DNA of 64,000 nucleotides from Streptomyces sp. NBC_01224 (lineage in GTDB: Bacteria > Actinomycetota > Actinomycetes > Streptomycetales > Streptomycetaceae). The notes under the pieces are model-generated. The model made no database searches, was not told the origin of the DNA, and worked only from the letters and a program-made list of their open reading frames with translations. Every line of letters starts with the position of its first letter. Positions within the stretch are counted from its first letter, which is position 1. This document shows, one piece after another, positions 58,361 through 64,000 of this stretch. The translations under genes were made by a program, and so were the position numbers. The DNA is taken from assembly GCF_036002945.1 (NCBI RefSeq), contig NZ_CP108529.1, forward strand, positions 4,092,001 through 4,156,000, written 5' to 3'.

Positions 58361-59275
58361 ATGGCTGTCAGCCAGCCTAGTACCGCCCCGCGCGCCCCGC
58401 ACGTACCCCTGCCCACGCCCCCGCATCCCATGGCCAATCCGGGTTACGGCAAGCGTTCCGCACCCGCCCAACACCTCCGCACCGACCGCGATTTCGCGCA
58501 TCTGCCGCCTCGCGAGGCATCCATCGCGGCCTACATCGACCGGCTGCCCGACGGCGCCGACATCTCCGTGAAGACGCTGGCCAAGGTCCTCCCGTACGGG
58601 CAGTGCGCACTGCGGACCGCCCTCAACCGGCTCCAGGACGCCGGGCATCTGCGGCGTGGCAGCGAGTGCGTGGCCAATGACGAGATCCTGCTCTGGGTGA
58701 CGCGGACGTTCTTCTCCCGCACGGCGCGGGACGACGACTGGTGGGCGGCGTTCACCCGGGGTGACGTACCGCCGGAGGAGCGGCACCAACACCCCACCCG
58801 TTCCCGGGCGTTCGTGCTGCTGGCCGCGCTGGGCCGTACCGCCCCCTCACTCACCCTCTCGGCGGCGGACTGTGCGGCGCTGGAACCGCAGGTCACCGAC
58901 TGGTTCGAGCGCGGCGCCACAGAGGCGGAGCTCCTGCACGCCCTCACCGACGGCCTGCCCGCCCCCGTCCACCACGCGGCGGCCCTCGTCCGCAGGCGGC
59001 TGACCGACAAGATGCCACCCGAACGGGTCACTCCGGCACAACAGCGGACGGTGTTGCGCGCCCTCGAATGCAGCGAGTGCCGCGCACCCGGCAGCGCGGA
59101 GGCCCTGACCGGTGGCCGGTGCGGACCATGCCGGGGCAACCCCGTCGACGCCCCCACCAGACCTGCCGGAACCGTCCCGGCCATGGGCGTACTCAGCCGC
59201 ATGAATGAGGTCCGGGCAGCGATGACCCCACGAGCCGAGCGGATCGGCCGGCCGATCCGCTCCCGCCTGCCGTGA
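58361..59275 (+). CDS. Winged-helix (MarR-like) DNA-binding protein with Cys cluster
   Basis: This is a protein of about 304 residues of a streptomycete-specific type often annotated as MarR-family. Residues 45-105 form a winged helix (REASIAAYIDRLPDGADISV, then LAKVLPYGQCALRTALNRLQDAG). Residues 130-230 are helical, and near residue 245 CSECRAPG and CGPCRG supply four Cys in two CxxC pairs, likely a zinc knuckle. ATG 58361 was chosen because a predicted promoter and hairpin lie just upstream; ATG 58430 is an alternative. Regulatory targets are unknown. Confidence 0.75.
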   Translation: MAVSQPSTAPRAPHVPLPTPPHPMANPGYGKRSAPAQHLRTDRDFAHLPPREASIAAYIDRLPDGADISVKTLAKVLPYGQCALRTALNRLQDAGHLRRGSECVANDEILLWVTRTFFSRTARDDDWWAAFTRGDVPPEERHQHPTRSRAFVLLAALGRTAPSLTLSAADCAALEPQVTDWFERGATEAELLHALTDGLPAPVHHAAALVRRRLTDKMPPERVTPAQQRTVLRALECSECRAPGSAEALTGGRCGPCRGNPVDAPTRPAGTVPAMGVLSRMNEVRAAMTPRAERIGRPIRSRLP

Positions 59276-59399
59276 CCGCCGGATGTCCGAAACCGGCTCC
59301 CACCTGGGAGTGGTTTGATCCACTTCCCCTTCCTGGTCGCTACTCCGTGTGTTCACCTTGGCACCCGTTGTAACGAACCGGCCCAAAGGGGAACGAACC

Positions 59400-60641
59400 A
59401 TGTCCGAACCGACCCACGAGCAAATCGTCTCGGAGCTCCACAGCAAGCCCCCCATCACCCTCGCCCCCGGACCCCGCCTGGACGCCGAGAAGCACGGCGC
59501 CCTCCCACTGCCGCCCAACACCGTGTGGGACCTGCCGGGCGGCACCGCCTGGGTCTACTACGGCGAGGGACACTCGGGTCTCACGCGGCCCGTGATCTTC
59601 GCCGACGGATTCAACACCGGGCCGAGCAGCCTGGACTTCTCCTGGGAAATCATGGAGTTCGGCGACTACGCGCTCATCAGCGAACTGCGCCGTCGCGGAC
59701 ACGACGTCATCATTCTCGGCTTCCACGAGCGCAGTGCATCGATTCTGGACAACTCCCGGACCGCGCAGGCCGCGATCCTGCACGCCATCGCGGAGCGGCA
59801 GGGCAACGCGCCGCTGGCCGTCGGCGGGTTCAGCATGGGCGGCCTCGTCACCCGGCACGCGCTGGCCAAGATGGAGAGCCAGAGCATCGACCACCAGACC
59901 TCTCTCTACTTCTCGTACGACAGCCCGCACCGCGGCGCCTGGATCCCGATCGCGCTGCAGGCGTTCGCGCACTACATCAAGGATCTCGACAGCCGGTTCT
60001 CCGACCAGATCAACAGCCCGGCCGCCCGTCAGCTGCTGTGGCGGCACATCGAGAAGTGGGACGGGACGCCGGACCAGAGCGACGAGCGCGCCACGTTCCT
60101 CGCGGAGATGGAGGCCATCGGCGAATGGCCGCGGCGGCCGCGGCTGATCGGTGTCTCCAACGGCGTGGCCAACGGCACCGGCACCGATGTGCAGGCCGGC
60201 GAACTGGCCCTGGAGGGCAAGGGCCTGTCGGTCGTGGGCACCAAGCTCTACACGCAGTCCCCCGGTGACAACGAACTCGTCGCGAAGCTGCGGGTGGTGA
60301 CGCTGAAGACCAACCAGGTGCACACGTCCGGACTCCCGTCGATCGACGGCGCACCCGGCGGCTCGCTGGAAGGGTTCGGCATCCTCGCCGACGGGCTCAA
60401 CGCCCTCAACCCCCTCCTCGGGTTCAAGACCGACGTACGTATCCGCTCGCACTGCTTCGTGCCCGCCGTCAGCGCGGTCGACGTCGGCGATCCGGACACG
60501 GACGCGGAGCTGTACAAGGACATCTCCGCGCTCCCGCCGAATGCCGGCGGGCTCGACGAGTTCAAACTCTCGTCCCGCAACGAGGGGCACACCCTCGTGA
60601 CGGAGGAGCTCTGTACCTGGCTCCTCGACCGGCTTCCGTAG
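59400..60641 (+). CDS. Alpha/beta hydrolase, lipase/esterase-like
   Basis: This 413-residue hydrolase has the nucleophile elbow GGFSMGGLV (Ser about residue 144) after a HAIAER helix, preceded by the oxyanion-side strand VIFADGFNTGPSS. The likely His lies in the C-terminal RNEGHTLV segment (about 400). There is no obvious signal peptide. The fold and a SYDSPHRGAWIPIALQ segment recall triacylglycerol-lipase or PGAP1-like hydrolases. AAAGGGG lies about 9 bases before ATG. It precedes groEL2 tail to tail, with a shared hairpin terminator. Substrate unknown. Confidence 0.8.
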   Translation: MSEPTHEQIVSELHSKPPITLAPGPRLDAEKHGALPLPPNTVWDLPGGTAWVYYGEGHSGLTRPVIFADGFNTGPSSLDFSWEIMEFGDYALISELRRRGHDVIILGFHERSASILDNSRTAQAAILHAIAERQGNAPLAVGGFSMGGLVTRHALAKMESQSIDHQTSLYFSYDSPHRGAWIPIALQAFAHYIKDLDSRFSDQINSPAARQLLWRHIEKWDGTPDQSDERATFLAEMEAIGEWPRRPRLIGVSNGVANGTGTDVQAGELALEGKGLSVVGTKLYTQSPGDNELVAKLRVVTLKTNQVHTSGLPSIDGAPGGSLEGFGILADGLNALNPLLGFKTDVRIRSHCFVPAVSAVDVGDPDTDAELYKDISALPPNAGGLDEFKLSSRNEGHTLVTEELCTWLLDRLP

Positions 60642-60671
60642 TTCCGCAGTTCCCGCAGTTCCCGCAGTTCC
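60640..60671. repeat. Short tandem repeat (AGTTCCCGC)n
   Basis: Starting inside the hydrolase stop codon, AGTTCCGC is followed by two exact AGTTCCCGC units and a final AGTTCC. The array is about 32 bases, non-coding and likely a slippage product. Confidence 0.75.
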
Positions 60672-60749
60672 ATCGTGCTGGGTATCGCGCGCTCACGGTG
60701 CTCCGGCGGGCATCGTGAGCGCGTCCACCGCCCCCCGTAAAGAAACGAC

Positions 60750-60785
60750 ATCGGCCCCCGGGACCTGCTGGTCCCGGGGGCCGAT
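60750..60785. terminator. Strong bidirectional terminator between lipase and groEL2
   Basis: ATCGGCCCCCGGGACC and GGTCCCGGGGGCCGAT form a perfect 16-pair stem with loop TGCT. It lies 37 bases beyond the groEL2 stop (minus strand) and about 110 bases beyond the hydrolase stop (plus strand). Confidence 0.88.
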
Positions 60786-60822
60786 GCGGTAAAGCTGTAC
60801 AGGAACTACCGATCCGTCAGGA

Positions 60823-62445
60823 TCAGAAGTCCATGTCACCGCCCGGCATGCCGCCCGGAGCGGCCGCGCCGGCCTTCTCCGGCTTGTCGGCGATGACGGC
60901 CTCGGTGGTGAGGAACAGCGCGGCGATGGACGCGGCGTTCTGCAGGGCGGAGCGCGTGACCTTCGCCGGGTCGAGAATGCCCTCGGCGATCATGTCGACG
61001 TACTCGCCGGTCGCGGCGTTCAGACCGTGACCGATCGGCAGGTTGCGCACCTTCTCGACGACGACGCCACCCTCGAGACCACCGTTGACGGCGATCTGCT
61101 TGAGCGGGGCCTCCAGCGCCAGCTTGACGGCGTTGGCGCCGGTCGCCTCGTCACCCGAGAGGTCCAGCTTCTCGAAGACGGCCGAGGCCTGGAGCAGAGC
61201 CACGCCACCACCGGCGACGATGCCCTCCTCGACGGCGGCCTTGGCGTTGCGCACCGCGTCCTCGATGCGGTGCTTGCGCTCCTTGAGCTCGACCTCGGTC
61301 GCGGCACCGGCCTTGATGACGGCCACGCCGCCGGCCAGCTTCGCGAGGCGCTCCTGGAGCTTCTCGCGGTCGTAGTCCGAGTCGGAGTTCTCGATCTCGG
61401 CACGGATCTGGTTGACGCGACCCTGAACCTGGTCGCTGTCACCGGCACCGTCGACGATCGTGGTCTCGTCCTTGGTGATGACGACCTTGCGGGCGCGGCC
61501 GAGCAGGTCGAGACCGGCGTTCTCCAGCTTGAGGCCGACCTCCTCGGAGATGACGGTGCCACCGGTGAGGATGGCGATGTCGCCGAGCATGGCCTTGCGA
61601 CGGTCACCGAAGCCCGGGGCCTTGACGGCGACGGACTTGAAGGTGCCACGGATCTTGTTGACGACCAGGGTCGACAGGGCCTCGCCCTCGACGTCCTCGG
61701 CGATGATCAGCAGCGGCTTGCCGGACTGCATGACCTTCTCCAGCAGCGGAAGGAGGTCCTTCACGTTGCTGACCTTGGAGTTCACGATCAGGATGTACGG
61801 GTCGTCGAGGGACGACTCCATGCGCTCCATGTCGGTGGCGAAGTACGCCGAGATGTAGCCCTTGTCGAAGCGCATACCCTCGGTGAGCTCCAGCTCCAGA
61901 CCGAAGGTCTGGGACTCCTCGACGGTGATGACGCCTTCCTTGCCGACCTTGTCCATGGCCTCGGCGATGAGCTCGCCGATCTGGGTGTCGGCGGCGGAGA
62001 TGGAGGCGGTCGAAGCGATCTGCTCCTTGGTCTCCACGTCCTTGGCCTGCTCCAGGAGGGCGGCGGAGACGGCCTCGACGGCCTTCTCGATGCCCCGCTT
62101 GAGGGCCATCGGGTTGGCACCCGCGGCGACGTTGCGAAGGCCCTCGCGGACGAGAGCCTGGGCGAGAACGGTGGCGGTGGTCGTACCGTCGCCGGCGACG
62201 TCGTCCGTCTTCTTGGCGACCTCCTTGACCAGCTCCGCACCGATCTTCTCGTACGGGTCCTCCAGCTCGATCTCCTTGGCGATGGAAACACCATCGTTGG
62301 TGATCGTGGGGGCGCCCCACTTCTTCTCAAGGACGACGTTGCGACCCTTGGGGCCAAGGGTGACCTTGACGGCGTCGGCGAGCTGGTTCATGCCGCGCTC
62401 GAGACCGCGCCGGGCCTCCTCGTCGAACGCGATGATCTTGGCCAT
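60823..62445 (-). CDS. groEL2: Chaperonin GroEL2
   Basis: This 540-residue 60-kDa chaperonin folds client proteins in the cytoplasm with GroES. Hallmarks are the opening AKIIAFDEEARRGLERG, the ATP-site VAGDGTTTATVLA (about residues 83-95) with its catalytic Asp, VEEGIVAGGGVALL (about 406) and the closing GGMPGGDMDF, the hydrophobic Gly/Met tail of conventional GroEL rather than the His-rich tail of GroEL1. It stands alone, without groES, as the second streptomycete groEL does. CIRCE half-sites 145-190 bases upstream of ATG indicate HrcA control. Confidence 0.97.
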   Translation of the reverse strand: MAKIIAFDEEARRGLERGMNQLADAVKVTLGPKGRNVVLEKKWGAPTITNDGVSIAKEIELEDPYEKIGAELVKEVAKKTDDVAGDGTTTATVLAQALVREGLRNVAAGANPMALKRGIEKAVEAVSAALLEQAKDVETKEQIASTASISAADTQIGELIAEAMDKVGKEGVITVEESQTFGLELELTEGMRFDKGYISAYFATDMERMESSLDDPYILIVNSKVSNVKDLLPLLEKVMQSGKPLLIIAEDVEGEALSTLVVNKIRGTFKSVAVKAPGFGDRRKAMLGDIAILTGGTVISEEVGLKLENAGLDLLGRARKVVITKDETTIVDGAGDSDQVQGRVNQIRAEIENSDSDYDREKLQERLAKLAGGVAVIKAGAATEVELKERKHRIEDAVRNAKAAVEEGIVAGGGVALLQASAVFEKLDLSGDEATGANAVKLALEAPLKQIAVNGGLEGGVVVEKVRNLPIGHGLNAATGEYVDMIAEGILDPAKVTRSALQNAASIAALFLTTEAVIADKPEKAGAAAPGGMPGGDMDF

Positions 62446-62589
62446 GTGAAGTGGTCCTCCCGGACAGGGGTGGATTGCTCCGGACCGAGTGGCGCCCGCG
62501 ACGGACGGCCTGCCTGACCGGTGGTTCCTTGCCCCACCGGACCTGCGGGCCTCACCGGCCCGGTCCAAGTTCTGTCACTCTCACCTGGA

Positions 62590-62634
62590 GAGTGCTAACG
62601 CCAATGATTAGCACTCGACCCCCTGGAGTGCAAG
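62590..62634 (-). promoter_or_regulatory. CIRCE operator with a third half-site
   Basis: TTAGCACTC (62608-62616), nine bases, then GAGTGCAAG (62626-62634) form a CIRCE element (HrcA operator) with two mismatches in the right arm. A further perfect half-site GAGTGCTAA lies at 62590-62598, again nine bases away. In the direction of groEL2 the order is CTTGCACTC, GAGTGCTAA, TTAGCACTC. Heat-shock derepression of groEL2 is expected. Confidence 0.9.
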
Positions 62635-62690
62635 CGTCCGCCTCGGGATGTGGACAACGACAACCACTCACGGATGGCCGCGGACCCGGA

Positions 62691-62733
62691 CGCACGGAGG
62701 GCCCGTACCCCAGGGGTACGGGCCCTCCGTGCG
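62691..62733 (-). terminator. Perfect 20-bp terminator after the cold-shock gene
   Basis: The arms 62691-62710 and 62714-62733 (beginning CGCACGGAGGG and ending CCCTCCGTGCG) pair without mismatch around a three-base loop CAG. It is 31 bases beyond the cold-shock stop codon and separates that gene from the groEL2 promoter region. Confidence 0.88.
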
Positions 62734-62764
62734 TGAGTAGTGTCGTTGGCCGACCGCGTCGAGC

Positions 62765-62971
62765 TCAGCCGACGGCGAGCTTGACCATGTCCGCCTGCGG
62801 CCCCTTCTGGCCCTGCGAGATCTCGAATTCAACTCGCTGACCCTCTTCGAGGGTGCGGTACCCGTCCATCTGGATCGCGCTGTAGTGGACGAAAACATCC
62901 GCACCACCGTCGACCGCGATGAAGCCGTACCCCTTCTCCGCGTTGAACCACTTGACGGTGCCCTGAGCCAT
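62765..62971 (-). CDS. Cold-shock protein (CspA family)
   Basis: This 68-residue single-domain cold-shock protein is a nucleic-acid chaperone. RNA-binding motifs are KGYGFIAV and VFVHYSA; the opening MAQGTVKWFN and the closing QADMVKL are standard for streptomycete Csp. ATG at 62971 was chosen with GGGGAG about 8-13 bases upstream. A predicted promoter about 110 bases upstream gives a long leader, as is normal for this family. It lies in the conserved thrC / sulfur carrier / csp / groEL2 order. Confidence 0.95.
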   Translation of the reverse strand: MAQGTVKWFNAEKGYGFIAVDGGADVFVHYSAIQMDGYRTLEEGQRVEFEISQGQKGPQADMVKLAVG

Positions 62972-63084
62972 GCCTAACTCCCCTATTACTGGCCCTTGCA
63001 CAGGACCGCACTTCGCGGACCCGGGTCAGAACTCACCCCCCGACAGGAGAGGGTGCGTGCGCCGGAACGCGTCGACCGCGGCCG

Positions 63085-63112
63085 AATGTATCTGCCCAAC
63101 TGCCCTCTGCAA
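63085..63112 (-). promoter_or_regulatory. Candidate promoter for the cold-shock gene
   Basis: On the minus strand TTGCAG (63107-63112) and TACATT (63085-63090) are spaced by 16 bases, giving a start near 63078 and a leader of about 107 bases. The 422 bases between this gene and the sulfur-carrier gene are otherwise non-coding and less GC-rich than their surroundings. Confidence 0.45.
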
Positions 63113-63329
63113 CAGGTCAATCGGACGAGAATTCTGGGCAGCACCGAACGCCCGAATATGAGGAATTCATGAGATTCCAGGGCAAGTCGGGCCGGGCAAA
63201 GGTGACTTATGGCGCAAGGAGATCGAACACTTTGGCTGCTTCTTGTCGCGGCCGGGCGCATTCTCATATGCGGGCGGCACGGGCAGCTGGGGGGACTTCC
63301 CACACTGTACCGCGCTCAACCATGCAGAA

Positions 63330-63362
63330 TTGCCCCCTCCGCTTCTCTCGCGGAGGGGGCAA
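63330..63362 (-). terminator. Terminator after the sulfur-carrier gene
   Basis: TTGCCCCCTCCGC and GCGGAGGGGGCAA form a perfect 13-pair stem around TTCTCTC, 32 bases beyond the stop codon of the minus-strand sulfur-carrier gene. Confidence 0.82.
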
Positions 63363-63393
63363 TACCGATAACGCGGTGAAGTCGGACGGACGG

Positions 63394-63672
63394 TCAGCAC
63401 CCGCCTGCGACTGCCGGGATGATCGAGATGCCCGCGCCGTCCGGCGTCGCCGTCTCCAGGCCGCCCTCGAAACGCACGTCGTCGTCGTTGACGTACACGT
63501 TCACGAAGCGGCGCAGCTTGCCCTGGTCGTCCAGGACGCGGGCGGCGATGCCCGGGTGGTTCTGCTCCAGGGACTCGATGACCTGGGAGAGGGTCGAGCC
63601 CTCGGCCGGGACCTCGGCCCGGCCGCCCGTGTAGGTGCGGAGGATGGTGGGGATGCGGACCTTGACGCTCAT
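63394..63672 (-). CDS. CysO-like sulfur-carrier protein with C-terminal Cys
   Basis: This 92-residue ubiquitin-like protein of the MoaD/ThiS family most resembles mycobacterial CysO (SVKVRIPTILRTYTGG, RRFVNVYVNDDDVRF and SIIPAVAGG). CysO carries sulfide as a C-terminal thiocarboxylate for cysteine synthesis by CysM. The active form must end in Gly-Gly, but here a Cys follows (AGGC), so it would need trimming before activation, as known for QbsE-type carriers processed by JAMM peptidases. It lies 29 bases after thrC on the same strand. No cysM or JAMM gene is in the window. Confidence 0.88.
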   Translation of the reverse strand: MSVKVRIPTILRTYTGGRAEVPAEGSTLSQVIESLEQNHPGIAARVLDDQGKLRRFVNVYVNDDDVRFEGGLETATPDGAGISIIPAVAGGC

Positions 63673-63701
63673 GAGGGGTGCCTTTCTTCGGTCTCGGGTG
63701 G

Positions 63702-64000
63702 TCAGCCGACGGCGAGGCCGGCCGCGCGGAACGCGTCCAGGCTCGGGCGGATCGTCGCGGTCGCCTGCGAGGTGGCGGCCACCGCGTCCAGGGTCTTGAG
63801 GCCGTCACCGGTGTTGAGGACGACGGTGGTCAGCGTCGGGTCGAGCAGACCGGCCTCGATGAGCTTCTTCGTCACGCCGACCGTCACCCCGCCCGCCGTC
63901 TCCGCGAAGATGCCCTCGGTGCGCGCCAGCAGCTTGATCGCATCGACGACCTGCTCGTCGTCGACGTCCTCGACCGCGCCGCCGGTGCGGCGGGCGATGT
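63702..64000 (-). CDS. thrC: Threonine synthase ThrC, C-terminal part (partial)
   Basis: The gene runs off the right edge, leaving about 98 codons. The fragment contains DEQVVDAIKLLARTEGIFAET (split by its conserved Glu), AGGVTVGVTKKL and VVLNTGDGLKTLDAV, which match the C-terminal PLP-domain portion of actinobacterial threonine synthase. The enzyme converts O-phosphohomoserine to threonine. Its neighbour, the sulfur carrier, follows on the same strand and is probably co-transcribed. Confidence 0.88.
   Translation of the reverse strand, partial: IARRTGGAVEDVDDEQVVDAIKLLARTEGIFAETAGGVTVGVTKKLIEAGLLDPTLTTVVLNTGDGLKTLDAVAATSQATATIRPSLDAFRAAGLAVG

Noticed and set aside
60640..60671. Tandem AGTTCCCGC units considered as a CRISPR or binding-site array
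   Set aside because: The units are contiguous without spacers, only three copies, and begin in a stop codon; simple slippage is enough. I saw no CRISPR array elsewhere in the window.
62986..63303. Minus-strand frame within the cold-shock leader region
   Set aside because: It has unusual composition, no ribosome-binding site and overlaps the predicted promoter; long non-coding leaders are normal for csp genes.

Overview
This window looks like a stretch of a Streptomyces chromosome. Evidence: very high GC with G/C in almost every third codon position, frequent GTG starts, futalosine-pathway menaquinone genes (mqnB, mqnD), a DUF397/XRE/ATPase regulatory cluster, a second GroEL ending in a Gly-Met-rich tail under a CIRCE operator, and rare TTA codons confined to accessory genes. 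The two ends (mqnB-mqnD-cold shock at the left; groEL2-cold shock-CysO-like-thrC at the right) match my memory of the S. coelicolor SCO4327-SCO4325 and SCO4296-SCO4293 neighbourhoods. That correspondence is recollection, not a search result.

Layout. 0-6.7 kb: end of an MFS transporter, a DUF2771 lipoprotein, mqnB-mqnD, a cold-shock protein, an alpha/beta hydrolase, then a WhiJ/AbaA-like regulatory set (XRE regulator, two DUF397 proteins, divergent anti-sigma-type ATPase). 6.7-12.6 kb: a HAD phosphatase, a siderophore uptake operon behind an iron box, a possible methylase remnant and a PIN toxin/antitoxin pair. 12.7-21.3 kb: two helicase-related proteins (a Helicase_C_3/WYL-like fusion and an XPB translocase), small membrane proteins and a HelD-family RNA polymerase recycling ATPase. 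21.4-24.9 kb: copper genes cutC and copA around a CsoR-like palindrome, then two fused gene remnants.

25.1-29.9 kb is the most unusual region. A 1345-residue protein has the build of a polymorphic toxin delivered by an extracellular contractile injection system: the LQRL..AGNAAVSRL signature, long coiled coil, amphipathic pore-like middle, conserved pre-toxin segment, then a compositionally distinct C-terminal domain I cannot place. It carries a TTA codon and overlaps by one base a leucine-rich-repeat gene that could encode its immunity protein.

30-41.3 kb: an HD-domain protein, a chloramphenicol-type MFS exporter, a MurNAc uptake and cleavage set (RpiR regulator, murQ, PTS EIIBC), and a lipoprotein/two-ATPase/FtsX-permease exporter. 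41.3-48.3 kb: two two-component systems back to back, a DUF347 membrane protein, and a TIM-barrel protein of the type often labelled 'abortive infection' with a divergent TetR regulator. 48.5-57.9 kb: small conserved genes, a secreted erythromycin-esterase-like protein divergent from a secreted adenosine deaminase-like protein, a TetR/P450/ferredoxin group, and a NarL-type two-component system flanked by two ferredoxin genes with identical protein products. 58-64 kb: an HTH regulator, a lipase-like hydrolase, groEL2, a cold-shock protein, a CysO-like sulfur carrier and the end of thrC.

Gene starts were chosen from ribosome-binding sites, overlaps with neighbours and family length. Functions come from motif recognition only; no database search was possible.
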